Shown here: one piece after another, positions 28,660 to 38,760 of the stretch | Numbering within the stretch: position 1 is the first letter of the stretch | How the letters are laid out: the number at the start of each line of letters is the position of its first letter | NCBI RefSeq assembly: GCF_000497045.1 | Contig: NW_015961948.1 | Span: 434,001 to 498,000 of the forward strand | Direction of reading: 5' to 3' | DNA: 64,000 bases | Source of the DNA: Kalmanozyma brasiliensis GHG001 | Taxonomy: Eukaryota > Basidiomycota > Ustilaginomycetes > Ustilaginales | Notes under the pieces: generated by a model | Databases searched by the model: none | What the model was told of the DNA's origin: nothing | Seen by the model: the letters and a program-made list of their open reading frames with translations, nothing else | Translations under genes and position numbers: made by a program

Positions 28660-30252
28660 ATGCCGACGCTTGTGCAGGATCTGTCCCTTTCCTCCTCGAC
28701 ACAACCTCCCTTGCCGCCCGTGATCACGATCTTTGGCAGCACCGGCACGGGTAAAACCAAGCTTTCCGTACAACTTGCCCAGGCCCTCTCCGCATCCACC
28801 GACGCCCCCCATACCGGGGCGGAGATCATCAGCTGCGACAGCATGCAGATCTACAAAGGGCTGGACATTATCACCAACAAAGCGACGCCGTCCGAGATGG
28901 CCGGGATTCCGCACCACTTGATCGGCTTTGTTGACCCGGCGGATGATCTCGAGGGTGGGTATGACGTGACGCAGTTCGTCGCAGACACCAATCGTATCGT
29001 TGACGAACTTGAGGAGCGCGGCAAAGTGGGTTTGGTGTGCGGGGGAACAACGTACTACTTGCAGCATCTTCTCTTTCCTGGTCGTCTCATCACCTCGTCT
29101 CCCGACGAAGAGGTGGAACTCACCCTCGACCCGCTCTACCAGTCGCTGAACGAGGAGGAGCGGGAGCTGTTGGACCGAGTTTCGGCGGGAAACGCTGGGA
29201 AGGTCGACCTCGCCGCTGCAGCCACCGCCGATCCGGCGCTGAGTATGAAGCTCTGGCAACTGCTCTCCAAGCTCGATCCCACCATGGCGGCGAGGTGGCA
29301 TCACCGCGACGCGCGAAAGATCGCCAACTCTTTGCGGGTGTACAAATCCACCGGTCGTCCACACTCCGCGTTGATTGCCGAACAAGATTCCCATCCCACC
29401 CCACCTCCCTCCAGCAGCCGGGGAAGTGTGAGTGGGCGTCGGAAGCTCCTTTTCTTCCTCTGGTGCGATCCGGCTGTTCTGCGAGAAAGGCTGGATGCGC
29501 GGGTGGACGAGATGATCTCTCGCGGGTTGCTCGACGAAGTGTCCACCCTCCGCACCATCGCACCCTCCCCGAGCTTCCAAAGCGGCATCTTCCAAACCAT
29601 CGGCTATCGGCAGTTCGCACGCTACCTCGAGTCTCCTCAGGAAGATGCGTGGGAAAGGGCGGTGGAGGAGACCAAAACGACCACGCGTCAGTACGCCAAA
29701 TCACAACTCAAGTGGGTGCAGAACAAGCTCGTACCGGAGATCCGACGAGCCCAGGCCAGAGGGGAGGAGGTCGAAGTCTTCCTTCTCGATGCAACAGACG
29801 CGCAGAAGTGGGGAGAGAAGGTCTTGACCCCCGCACTGGATGTCATGCGCCGCTTCTTGGCAGGAGAGCAGTTGCCAAGCCCAAGAGAGGTCTCCAATCC
29901 CACAGCGGCAGAGCTCTATCTGTATGCGGGAAGGAGCGAGAACCAGGCCCTCACAAGGATGGGCGAAGGAGATGGAGGGGAAGGAGGAAGGACGATCGAG
30001 GCCAACAAGCTGTACACGTGCGAGGTGTGCACGTTCGATCCTGTCCACCCGGTGCGCGTCCGAGAGGTGGACAGAGATACGCATAGGAAGGGCAGACACC
30101 ATAGGAACAACGTCAAGCGCAGAATGACGGACGAGGAGAAGGAGAGGAGGATCAGAGACAAGATCGAACAGGGTGAACGGGTGAGGGCGCTGCGAGAGCA
30201 GTTGAAGCAGCAGCAGCAGCAGCAGCAGAGCTCAGCACAGGACCAAACATAA
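28660..30252 (+). CDS. MOD5: tRNA dimethylallyltransferase (isopentenyltransferase)
   Basis: A protein of 530 aa from the ATG at 28660. The frame begins at a TTG further up. The enzyme transfers dimethylallyl from DMAPP to N6 of A37 in tRNAs that read codons starting with U. The P-loop GSTGTGKT is at residues 26-33. It is followed by the SCDSMQIYKGLDIITNKATPSE block and by IPHHLIGF, all typical of MiaA/Mod5. The ARKIANSLRVYKSTGRP segment and GIFQTIGYRQF are also conserved. A C2H2-type zinc finger (YTCEVC…H…HH) near residues 450-485 is the eukaryotic add-on for tRNA binding. The protein ends in a poly-Gln run coded by CAG repeats. The start lies only 48 bases past the stop of the aminopeptidase, so its promoter must lie inside that gene's 3' end. 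It converges on ATG3. Confidence 0.93.
   Translation: MPTLVQDLSLSSSTQPPLPPVITIFGSTGTGKTKLSVQLAQALSASTDAPHTGAEIISCDSMQIYKGLDIITNKATPSEMAGIPHHLIGFVDPADDLEGGYDVTQFVADTNRIVDELEERGKVGLVCGGTTYYLQHLLFPGRLITSSPDEEVELTLDPLYQSLNEEERELLDRVSAGNAGKVDLAAAATADPALSMKLWQLLSKLDPTMAARWHHRDARKIANSLRVYKSTGRPHSALIAEQDSHPTPPPSSSRGSVSGRRKLLFFLWCDPAVLRERLDARVDEMISRGLLDEVSTLRTIAPSPSFQSGIFQTIGYRQFARYLESPQEDAWERAVEETKTTTRQYAKSQLKWVQNKLVPEIRRAQARGEEVEVFLLDATDAQKWGEKVLTPALDVMRRFLAGEQLPSPREVSNPTAAELYLYAGRSENQALTRMGEGDGGEGGRTIEANKLYTCEVCTFDPVHPVRVREVDRDTHRKGRHHRNNVKRRMTDEEKERRIRDKIEQGERVRALREQLKQQQQQQQSSAQDQT
30209..30231 (+). repeat. CAG trinucleotide run (poly-Gln)
   Basis: In-frame CAG repeats code a run of Gln at the C-terminus of the tRNA isopentenyltransferase. 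It is likely variable in length between strains. Confidence 0.7.
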
Positions 30253-30335
30253 GAGTCAAGATAGACAAAGTCGCGATTAATCATATACCCCGGAGCGAAC
30301 GAGCAACAAACCATAACTTCATGTGGGCGGCTGCT

Positions 30336-31649
30336 CTACAAAGCCTGCGTAGCGTCGATCTCAATGGCGGGCACGATGGACGCCATAAACTTGAGGAAGA
30401 TGATCATGTACTGGTCCACCCTCAGCCCTTCCACTTCCTCCTCTTCCCCAGCAGCCTCGTTCGTTGCATTTCCCGCATCCTTTCCCTCGGCCGTCGCTGG
30501 CGTCTTTCCCTCCGCCCCTGACCCCGTGACCCTCTTGACAGCGCTCGAGACGCTCCAACCCTTCTTCTTCTTCTTTTCCCCGCCCGCCGTTGCTCCCCCC
30601 GACGCAGCCGCTGCCTTCCTCTGCTCCTCGATGACGCTCGCATTCATCCTCTCGATGACCTTCTTCATCACGCTCGCGTGCTTGCACGGGTGAATGCTTG
30701 CGGTCGCCACGCCCACCGCCGACGCATTCGACGTAGCCGAGCTATCAGGCCCAGCATGCCCATGGGGGAATGGCTCGATGGTGACCGTCTTTTGCGCATA
30801 GTCCGACGAGACGTCCTCGAAGATCTGCGCGGGCTTGAGAGGGACGCCATGCTCGTCGTAGCCGACGAGCCACATGCGTGGGGTCTGGTAGTACTTGTCG
30901 TACGTGATGATGCAGTCGTACTTGCGGACCGAGATGAGTTTGCTGTTGTCCCCTCCACCGGCGGCTGTTGTCGAAGTGGAGGTGGGAAGGGTGGGTGGTG
31001 CGGCGGTGGCTGGGTCGTCTTCCTCGACAACGCCGCCAGCGAGGTCGTCCGTCTCATCGTCCATGTCAGGGATGTCCGGCATGTCGGGGATGTCGCCGAT
31101 GTCGGTGCCAGAGGCCGAAGCCTCCAGGTTGGAGCTCGAGGGCGTTATGCTGACACCAGCGACACGGGAGGCAAGATCGTCCTCCTGGCCCTCGGTGAGC
31201 TGATGTTCCGGCGCAGCTTGGTCTTCGCCAATGTCGGGAATGTCGATCATGTCTGCTGCTCGGTGGTTCGAGCCTGCCTGCTGCTCGTCAAAGTGAGTCG
31301 CCACCCACTGATCATCTTCAGCTGCGTCCGCTGCCCCCTCATCGAAGCTCATGAGCTTCTCGTCGTCATCGTTGACCCCGACTCCCACCCCCTTCTCGAT
31401 CTGACTGACTCGACGCAGCGAGGGTACGCCGCACGAGATAAGGAATTGCTTGTCCTTGGGCAGATAGTCGCGCGCCTTAGATGAGCTGCCGGCACACCAT
31501 TGCCATGTCGGGAACTTGTAGGATAGGAAGTCGCCCGCAGCTACAAACTCTTCCGGTGTGATCCGGCCGTGCTCCTTGAATTTCGACTCTCTCAGGACGG
31601 GTGAGAGGTAGTCGCGTACTGCCCAGAAGTGGGTCTGTAGCGTGTTCAT
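30336..31649 (-). CDS. ATG3: Autophagy E2-like conjugating enzyme ATG3
   Basis: A protein of 437 aa from the ATG at 31649 (MNTLQTHFWAVRDYLSPVL). The frame upstream to 31718 starts at TTG. Atg3 passes Atg8 from Atg7 to phosphatidylethanolamine on the growing phagophore. The N-terminal amphipathic helix and FKEHGRITPEEFVAAGDFLSYKFPTWQW block are canonical. A long acidic disordered insert (residues ~75-225), with two runs of DIPDM repeats, holds the Atg7-binding flexible region. The E2 core has YDCIITYDKYYQTPRMWLVGYDE and the catalytic Cys322 in the HPC motif (ASIHPCKHASVMKKV). A Ser/Ala/Lys-rich insert (~345-400) precedes the conserved QYMIIFLKFMASIVPAIEID end. No intron. A 2.9-kb intergenic region lies upstream. 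Confidence 0.96.
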   Translation of the reverse strand: MNTLQTHFWAVRDYLSPVLRESKFKEHGRITPEEFVAAGDFLSYKFPTWQWCAGSSSKARDYLPKDKQFLISCGVPSLRRVSQIEKGVGVGVNDDDEKLMSFDEGAADAAEDDQWVATHFDEQQAGSNHRAADMIDIPDIGEDQAAPEHQLTEGQEDDLASRVAGVSITPSSSNLEASASGTDIGDIPDMPDIPDMDDETDDLAGGVVEEDDPATAAPPTLPTSTSTTAAGGGDNSKLISVRKYDCIITYDKYYQTPRMWLVGYDEHGVPLKPAQIFEDVSSDYAQKTVTIEPFPHGHAGPDSSATSNASAVGVATASIHPCKHASVMKKVIERMNASVIEEQRKAAAASGGATAGGEKKKKKGWSVSSAVKRVTGSGAEGKTPATAEGKDAGNATNEAAGEEEEVEGLRVDQYMIIFLKFMASIVPAIEIDATQAL

Positions 31650-34559
31650 GTTGCGAGGACCGCAGAAGGTCTTGTCGGAGATTCTACTCGAGAGCGTCAG
31701 AACAATCTTCGATGGCAAAGGCGGGGAGTGTCAAAGTGGCGAGGTGTCAAAAGGCAAGGTGTTGTGAGCTGCGTGTCCATCAGAGCTGAGTTTTTTAGAG
31801 TGATGGTCCGTGGTTCAGGCTGCGCTTTGAGTGTGACTGTTCGAAGGGACCCTGACTGGACCCTAACACGAGGGCGCAAATTCTAGAAATGTTAGTTATG
31901 CGGGTTGGAAAAGTCGCAGCAAAAAGTCATGGCAAGAATTGAGGTCGCAAAATGATGCTCCGAAAACAGCTCCAGCACTCACTTCGAGCCATCGCATGAG
32001 CCAGCAGGCTTCACTCGTCACGTTGTACCGTCCAGGCTGCTCCTACAGAAGCAACGCAAGGCGACCAAGAACAATCAGAGACGCATCTTCCGACTCAGCA
32101 TATCAGCATGGAGACGCAGTCTACCTCGGAGATCGCACCGGCCAATCATTGTGCCTCTCGTGAGATTGCTTGGGACGCCAATCGGACCCTATGCAAACAG
32201 ACAGACAGTAACCTTGCTGGCACATGCATAGACGCAACCAACACTGTGGAAGACTCTGATTGACTCTGGTTGACCGGCGGGCAACGGATCGTGGGAGCCG
32301 TCGCAGTTTTAACTCAAAAGCCGGGGCAACCGTACAGCGACAACGCTCTGCCGTTCCTGCTTTGTTTGAGATTCGAGCCAGTTGAATCTTTCCAAGAATC
32401 TGCTGTGCCTTTCTATCGAGGTCAAGGTGACCCTCGTACGGTCTGGACACCCCAGCTTTTGGGGTTCTAGGATCGTCCCTTTCAAAGTGCGGCGGGCGGG
32501 TAAACGGCGTTGACAAGATGGCGATGGTCTAGGCTTTGCGTTCTGTGCTCGGAGTGCGAAGCGTCGACATTTCAAGTTTGCTCTGCCGAAATGTCAGACA
32601 GTAAAGTATCGCGTCGGCGAAAAGAGAGCTTTGGTGCGCCCTCGTGCCAAAGCTATGCTTACGTCGACGCGCCGATCCCCACGTCCAAAATTCAAGTCGA
32701 CGCGGTGCACTTCGACGATCGGATGATGCTTATCATGTGCGCGTTTGTCCGCACGGCACGTTGAATTTGAGTGTGGCTCGGCGCTTAGCCCGCTGCAGGC
32801 CTTTGAACAGAGCTCGTCCTCCCCTTTCCATCCGTCCCCGAAATTAACGGCCTTCAGCACCATCAACGGTTGCCTCAAAGGTCTGCGCCGGCGATGTTGT
32901 CGGCAATCAGATGGTCTAGACGGGCCGATCTTTCGCTTTGCACAGCCGAACAATCATGGGCGGAGCCCCAAGATTGGTCTGGATGGCCTGTTGCTTGTCC
33001 CTACATGTGCTCGTACGATTTGCCTCGTCGGGCATGGGCTGAAGCGAAGCGTCGCAAACAATGCTTTTCGAGCATCACTGGCGGATCTCGGATAGCAACT
33101 CATGCAAAGACGACTTCACCTTCAAGCATGGCCGATGCAACATGAGCAGCACTCGCAGACCAAAGCAAATGCCGGATGAGCTTTTGTGGTAGAGTGGGGG
33201 GAAATCCGCAAGCATCGCCAGCACAGCGGATGATCACTGGCGTCGGTCACATCGGCATTGTCCGTCTCGCTTTGTGACAGGCAGACCATGGGATGAGCAC
33301 ATGGGCAAGCACTTCCACCGCCATCGTGGGCACCGACAATGCATTGCCGAGCCTCTTGGGCGAAACAGATTCGGCAAATACCAAGCTTCTTGGGTTAGCT
33401 GACGAGCAGACGACGGCATACTCAATATCGGCATGGGAGGGTGGGCGCAAGTCGATCTGAACGGAAGAGCGAATCTCAAGCCGAGCCGCAAAAGAGAGTG
33501 ACCCATGACAACTGAGCAGAGAGAGCAGGGTGGCAGTGACAGCCTGCCAGCTTTTCGACGTCCGCTTGTCTCCCTCTTGGCAGCGGCGAGGGCGACGCCC
33601 ACACTCTAGAACCACGCTGAACTGGGGAAAAAATGTTGATCCAAACGAGGCGCTTACTGAGCCATCTCTGTCGGCAATGCCGACGATGGTCAAGTCCAAG
33701 AAAAACCTTCGTTTAATTTAATTCATGCCGGTGTTTGCTAGCGTTTAGGCCTCGATCTGGATGGATTTTATTTTAGTCAGTCTGGAAATCATGACTCAGG
33801 ACGCAAAAAGGCTGTGAAGCGGATTTTGCTTTCCATCCACATCGTAAGCTTGTCAGACTGCTCTGCTGCTGCTCCTGGTTGAGTGGATGATTCACAGCTC
33901 GACGCCGCGGCCTTGTTGGACACGCCCAGGCTTTCAGCATCTGTTCAACTCCGATGAGCACGGCAGCCTCTCTTCTGACACCCCTGCTCCTCTCCCAATA
34001 TTTCGGGTCGGAAATGCCGCCCACTTGCGGGCCATGGAACACGCCTTGCAAATATTGGCCACAGGGATCAGAGACAACTCATTGTCCTTGGCCCTCTCCG
34101 CCTGTGCCTCTCTGCCGTCTGCCGGCGCAGTGGATTGGCGTGCGATCTGTGTGGTTTGTGGTTCAGGGTGGTGGCGACGCTGTGCTGTACCGCAACTTTT
34201 TGGCGACGTGTAGAACCGTGTATCTCCTGCCTGCCCCTCAACTGAGCCCTGGCTCCCCTTCGCGTTCAAAGACTGTGTCCCATCTTGCTCTCCCCTTACT
34301 TCCCTTCCACATCCACCTCTCATCGCATCAATCTTGTCTCTACGACAACAGCCCTCTGGCACACCCTAACCTCATCACAGAGACCGATCCAAGAACAGCT
34401 CAATTCAGCTGAGGATCCCTTCTCTGTACCACATCATCCATAGTGACGTCCATCATCTCATCCACCTGGCTTGCAACCGACCAAGATCGACTCAGTTCCT
34501 ATCGCATAACGACTTTGCAATCAGCAACCTTGCAATCCGACCGCAAAGTGTTCACCACA
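31650..34559. other. 2.9-kb interval between ATG3 and the BLUF gene
   Basis: The interval lies between two divergent start codons. Frames of 90-150 codons occur on both strands, but without family motifs or neighbour-like codon bias. Local features are A/T-rich patches (33708-33730 and 33765-33780) and a pyrimidine-rich leader from ~34230 to 34560. No tRNA, repeat array or mobile element was seen. It most likely holds long promoters and leaders. Confidence 0.4.
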
Positions 34560-35459
34560 ATGCTTCATCAGCGCACCCCCTCCCAAACCTCGATTGGGCC
34601 TTTCAATACGCCGAGGCCCACGGTGCACCTTGAGCACCCGCCTTCCATCCCGCGATCGCCCATTCGCAGTACCGACCCTATGCAGAGCGAGTTCTCGTCG
34701 GCGCTTCCGCCGGCGCGACCGCCCGCGTCGTTCACGCGCAGCGCCTCGTCGCGCAGCAACCCGGCACTCACACCTGCCAAGCGACCTTCGTCTGGTCACT
34801 CGTCGCGCCAGTCGTCGTCCGACTCGATCGGCTCCGTCAGCACCGCCTCGTCTTTCGCCCGCGCTGAGTCTTCGGACTCGACCGCCAGCAGCTTTGGCTC
34901 GTCCAGCGCGGAAGAAGAGGACCTGATTCAGGTGGTCTACACGTCGTCCGCCAAATCGCGTCACATGCCGCTCGACGAGGTCAAGCAGATCCTGCGTGCC
35001 TCGCGATCCAACAACACCGCCTTGGGCATCACCGGCCTCCTACTCTACCGCGATGGTTCCTTCGCCCAATTCCTCGAGGGTCCCGCTGACGCCGTCGACT
35101 CGCTGTACGACAAGATCGAGCGCGATTCGCGTCACCACGGCGTCATCCGCGTGCTTCGACAGCCCGTCGCCAAGCGCGACTTCCGACAGTGGAGCATGGC
35201 CTTCCGCGACCTCGACATGGTCCGCAAGCACCGTTCGCACGATTCCGACTGTGTTGGCGACGAGATGGCTCCGGAGGAGCACGTCAACGAAGGGTTCAGT
35301 CAGCTGATGAACGTTGGCTTGAGGGTGGGCGACTCGTCCGATGGCGATTACCGACCCGACGCGTATGGCAACGCCAAGCTCGATCTGCCCGCAGACATGT
35401 CGGCGAGCATGCGTAAGCTCGTCGTCACCTTCTACCGTCTCATGGATCGTCCCCTGTAG
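34560..35459 (+). CDS. BLUF-domain blue-light photoreceptor protein
   Basis: A protein of 299 aa from the ATG at 34560 (good context, A at -3). The frame begins earlier at a GTG (34443). Residues 1-118 are Ser/Pro/Arg-rich and disordered. Residues 121-220 form a BLUF (blue light using FAD) domain. The key residues, placed by comparison with bacterial AppA, are all kept: Tyr127 (VVYTSS), Asn152 (SNNTALGITG), Gln170 (SFAQFLEG), and Trp211 and Met213 (QWSMAF). The IERDSRHHGVIRVLRQPVAKRDF block is also standard. The remaining ~80 residues are acidic then helical (ASMRKLVVTFYRLMDRPL) and carry no known output domain. So it is a short BLUF protein that likely signals by protein contact. BLUF proteins are mostly bacterial and uncommon in fungi. 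No intron. Confidence 0.9.
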   Translation: MLHQRTPSQTSIGPFNTPRPTVHLEHPPSIPRSPIRSTDPMQSEFSSALPPARPPASFTRSASSRSNPALTPAKRPSSGHSSRQSSSDSIGSVSTASSFARAESSDSTASSFGSSSAEEEDLIQVVYTSSAKSRHMPLDEVKQILRASRSNNTALGITGLLLYRDGSFAQFLEGPADAVDSLYDKIERDSRHHGVIRVLRQPVAKRDFRQWSMAFRDLDMVRKHRSHDSDCVGDEMAPEEHVNEGFSQLMNVGLRVGDSSDGDYRPDAYGNAKLDLPADMSASMRKLVVTFYRLMDRPL

Positions 35460-36132
35460 TCTCTCGTCTTATGTCTCTTTGGGCTTCCATTTCGGTCTCG
35501 CGGTCTTCCGGTATACCCACGCTGCTGTCATCTACATTGGCGACGCAGCTTCGTCTTGCTAGTTTGCCTTCTCTCTCTCACTCGGGTTAGCGTCACCTCT
35601 CTCTCTCTTTCTGCTTCCTTGTTCTTATTCAGCTAGCGTCGTGGACATCTATGGGCAAACACGTAATGGATACTTTCACTCACTTCTTTTCTCTGTGCGA
35701 CCGGCCCGTGTCTTGCTTATTTTAAAAGCAGTCAAGGCCAGCATGAGCGAGCAATCCCAGCGTGAGCTTATCTCCTTCACCCCACGGTGGATGTATCATT
35801 GAGCGGAGGGTCAATAGAGCTTTGTTCGGCAACCACGCCGATCGACCCTGCCATGGCGGAGTTTGGAAAAGACCACGCTGCTTTCTCTCAGAAAGAGACC
35901 CAAGCTGAGCTTTTTTTGGTGGCTCTGCCCTGCGGACTCCGTCACCCGAGGGTCCAGCTGGATCAAGGCTCGAAATTGACCTTGACTGTTAAAGTGTTGC
36001 TACTCTCTTCGGGTCTCGGACTGAGCCCTGGGCGGGAAAAAAATTTGGGAAGCATGCACACTGCAAACTTGCTTCCTTCACAGACCAGCCAACTCGACAT
36101 CAACGCCTTCCTGAACGAGAGGGTCTATCAAG
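35460..36132. other. Intergenic, BLUF 3' region and ESF1 promoter
   Basis: These 673 bases include CT-rich tracts (35566-35620) just past the BLUF gene. An A-tract/T-tract element at 36037-36046 lies ~90 bases ahead of ESF1. No gene is supported. Confidence 0.4.
36037..36046 (+). promoter_or_regulatory. RRPE-like A/T element ahead of ESF1
   Basis: Sequence aaaaaaattt, 87-96 bases upstream of the ESF1 ATG. It resembles the yeast rRNA-processing element (AAAAATTTT), and a weaker relative lies in the RRP36/UTP7 promoter. The role is inferred. Confidence 0.3.
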
Positions 36133-38760
36133 ATGGCGAAGGGCGGCAAGAGCAGTCGCGCTCCGGCGACGCCGTTCGTCGATGCACCAATGACCACCGA
36201 TCCGCGCTTCGCAAAGGTCCACACCGACCCGCGCTTCCTCAAGCCCAAACGCGATGACACCAAGGTGGTCGTCGACGACCGATTCAAGGGTCTCTTCGAG
36301 GACGACAAGAGCAAGAAGAAGAAGACGGACAAGTACGGCCGCAAGGTCGGCAAGGGCAAGAGCGATGCGGATCAGATGAAGCGCTTCTACCGACTGGAGG
36401 AGGAGGATTTGGATCCTAGCAAGGGGGGCTCGGACGATGAGGAGGATAGCGACGAAGATGCTGCGCCCGTGGACTATGCCCGTGGAGAAGGCATGCTCGA
36501 GAGCAGTTCCGAGGAAGAGTCATCCGAAGCCTCGGACGATGAGGATGAAGGCTCGGATAGCGAAGACGACGACAGCGAGGAGGACGACGTGATGATCGGC
36601 CCTTCCACCGTCATCGACCGCGAGAAGAGGAAGAAAGCTGCTCGCAACGCACGCTTCGCCGACGACGACGACGACGATGACGGTCTCGGATCTGACATTG
36701 GTGAGATCGACTTGGACGAAGACGTTGACGAAGCCGTCTTTGCCCAGCTGGACGCTCAGGCGGAGCGTGCCATTGCCGAGGGGGGTATCGAGGACGACGA
36801 GTCCGACTCTGATGCTGAGACCTCCTCCTCGCGCAGGAAGTCCAAGGGCAAAGAAAAGGCACGCAGCAAGAAGTCGAGCAAGAACAAAATCCCACGCGGA
36901 GACGACACTTGCCGCCTGGCCGCCGTCAATCTCGATTGGGATCACGTTCGCGCCAAGGACATCTACAAGGTCTTCAGCAGCATTGTCTCGCCCACCGCGG
37001 CGATCTCGGCTGCCGAAGCTCTCCACGCTCACCGTCAAGCCGCCACCACCGACTCGTCCTCCCGTGCCAGAGCAGCACCCGCCATCTCGCAGGTCCGTGG
37101 CAAGCTGCTCCACGTGCGCGTCTACCCCTCTGACTTTGGCAAGGAACGCATGGCCAAAGAAGACCTCGAAGGTCCGCCACCCGAGATCTTCAAGGGGTCC
37201 AAAACCCTCTCTGACTCAGACGAGGAGATCACGGCCAAGACCATCATCCAAGTGGACGAAGGTGGCGAATTCGACGAAGAAGCCTTGCGCAAGTATCAAC
37301 TCGACCGCTTACGCTACTACTACGCCGTGGCGACGTTCGACAGTCGCGAAACCGCGCGCCACGTGTACAACGAGATCGATGGCACAGAGATGGAGCGTAC
37401 CGCCAACGTCTTTGATCTTCGTTTCGTTCCCGATGGCATGGACTTCGCGGACGGAGAAGAGGGGCGCGACGCCGAGTTCCGCGACGAAGCAACCGAGGAC
37501 GCGGCCAACTACAAAGGTGTCGACTTCAAAACGGATGCGCTGCGTCATTCGCGCGTCAAGCTGACGTGGGATCAGGACGATCCGGAGCGATCCAAGTTGA
37601 CGCGCATGGTCTCGCGCGGTGGACTCAGCAAGGAACAGCTGCGGGACGACGATTTCAGAGCCTACCTCGCGTCGGATAGCGAAGAGGAGCCGGATGCCGA
37701 GGAGATTGCGGCCAAGAATGGACGCAATCGTCTCCGGGCATTGCTCAACCTGGACGGTGGGGAGGACGGAGGGTTTGGCAAGAAGGGCAAGCGAAACGGA
37801 GGGGTGTTCGACGACCCGCGCCACGACGATGACGAGGAGCAGGGCGAGATGCAGATCACGTTCATGCCCGGTCTATCCGAAGCAGCGGCGAAGAAAGCCG
37901 CGAACGGCAGCAAGAAGTCGGCGGAAGGAGACGAGACGACGCTCGAAAAGTACCTGCGCAAGCAGAAGGAGAAGAAGGAGCGCAAGAAGGCCAGGCGAGG
38001 CGAGGAGCCGCTCGACGAGGCCGAAGAGGAGGTCGCCGTCGACGGTGCCATCGACAACACGGACGCTGGCTTCGATGACCCCTTCTTCAACGAGGACATG
38101 GACATGGAAGCTGCTCTCGCCGCCGAGTTCGGCGACAGCGCCCCTAGCACCAAGTCGAGCAAGAAGATCAAGTCCAAGACCACCAAACCCGCCCCAGTCG
38201 AAGAAGACCCGGCCGAAGCTGCCCGCCAGCACGCCCAACTGACATCTCTGATTGGGTCGACCAACGACGAGCTCACCCAGGACGGTCGCCAACATTTCGA
38301 CATGAAGGACATCCTCCGCGTCGAGAGCGGTAAAGATGCCAAGCGGGCCAAACTGCTCAAGCGCCTGTCCAAGAAGAAGCAGCGCGAAGAGGCGCAATTC
38401 CAGGAACGCAAAGGTGCCCCTCTGGTTCAGGACACCTTCGAGATCGATGCCAAGGACGATCGATTCAGTGCGCTGATGGACGATCATCGGTTTGCGATCG
38501 ATCCGACGCATCCTGGCTTTGCCAAGACGAAAGCGATGCAGAAGATCATGGATGAGAGAAGGGGCAGGTTGGATCGGCTGAATGGGGATGATGTGCCGAT
38601 GGGGCGGGAGGGCAAGAGGAAGACGGGAGGGGATGGGGAAGGTAAGGGAGATGGAGAGCTGTCGGCGCTGGTGGAGAAGCTCAAAAGGCGTGGGAACGGC
38701 GCTGGGGATGAGGATGAACAGAGGCGGCACAAACGCAGCAAGCGCAAGCCGAAGGCGTAG
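36133..38760 (+). CDS. ESF1: Pre-rRNA processing protein ESF1
   Basis: A protein of 875 aa. Esf1 is a nucleolar protein that binds U3 snoRNP/pre-rRNA and is needed for 18S rRNA production. The N-terminus has the family block DPRFAKVHTDPRFLKPKRDDTKVVVDDRFKGLF and YGRKV. Long acidic tracts follow (residues 95-235, 'DDDDDDD', 'SSEEESSEASDDEDEGSD'). The conserved core begins at CRLAAVNLDWDHVRAKDIYKVFSS (~257) and continues with the RRM-like YYYAVATFDSRETARHVYNEIDGTEMERTANVFDLRFVPD and the VKLTWDQDDPERSKLT block. The C-terminal NUC153 motif is DDRFSALMDDHRFAIDPTHPGF (~775). The Lys-rich tail is probably a nucleolar signal. No intron. It faces the 3' end of LSM5. Confidence 0.95.
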   Translation: MAKGGKSSRAPATPFVDAPMTTDPRFAKVHTDPRFLKPKRDDTKVVVDDRFKGLFEDDKSKKKKTDKYGRKVGKGKSDADQMKRFYRLEEEDLDPSKGGSDDEEDSDEDAAPVDYARGEGMLESSSEEESSEASDDEDEGSDSEDDDSEEDDVMIGPSTVIDREKRKKAARNARFADDDDDDDGLGSDIGEIDLDEDVDEAVFAQLDAQAERAIAEGGIEDDESDSDAETSSSRRKSKGKEKARSKKSSKNKIPRGDDTCRLAAVNLDWDHVRAKDIYKVFSSIVSPTAAISAAEALHAHRQAATTDSSSRARAAPAISQVRGKLLHVRVYPSDFGKERMAKEDLEGPPPEIFKGSKTLSDSDEEITAKTIIQVDEGGEFDEEALRKYQLDRLRYYYAVATFDSRETARHVYNEIDGTEMERTANVFDLRFVPDGMDFADGEEGRDAEFRDEATEDAANYKGVDFKTDALRHSRVKLTWDQDDPERSKLTRMVSRGGLSKEQLRDDDFRAYLASDSEEEPDAEEIAAKNGRNRLRALLNLDGGEDGGFGKKGKRNGGVFDDPRHDDDEEQGEMQITFMPGLSEAAAKKAANGSKKSAEGDETTLEKYLRKQKEKKERKKARRGEEPLDEAEEEVAVDGAIDNTDAGFDDPFFNEDMDMEAALAAEFGDSAPSTKSSKKIKSKTTKPAPVEEDPAEAARQHAQLTSLIGSTNDELTQDGRQHFDMKDILRVESGKDAKRAKLLKRLSKKKQREEAQFQERKGAPLVQDTFEIDAKDDRFSALMDDHRFAIDPTHPGFAKTKAMQKIMDERRGRLDRLNGDDVPMGREGKRKTGGDGEGKGDGELSALVEKLKRRGNGAGDEDEQRRHKRSKRKPKA

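Noticed and set aside
32745..33095. A 116-codon frame in the ATG3-BLUF interval
   Set aside because: No domain and no codon bias; several overlapping frames of equal quality.
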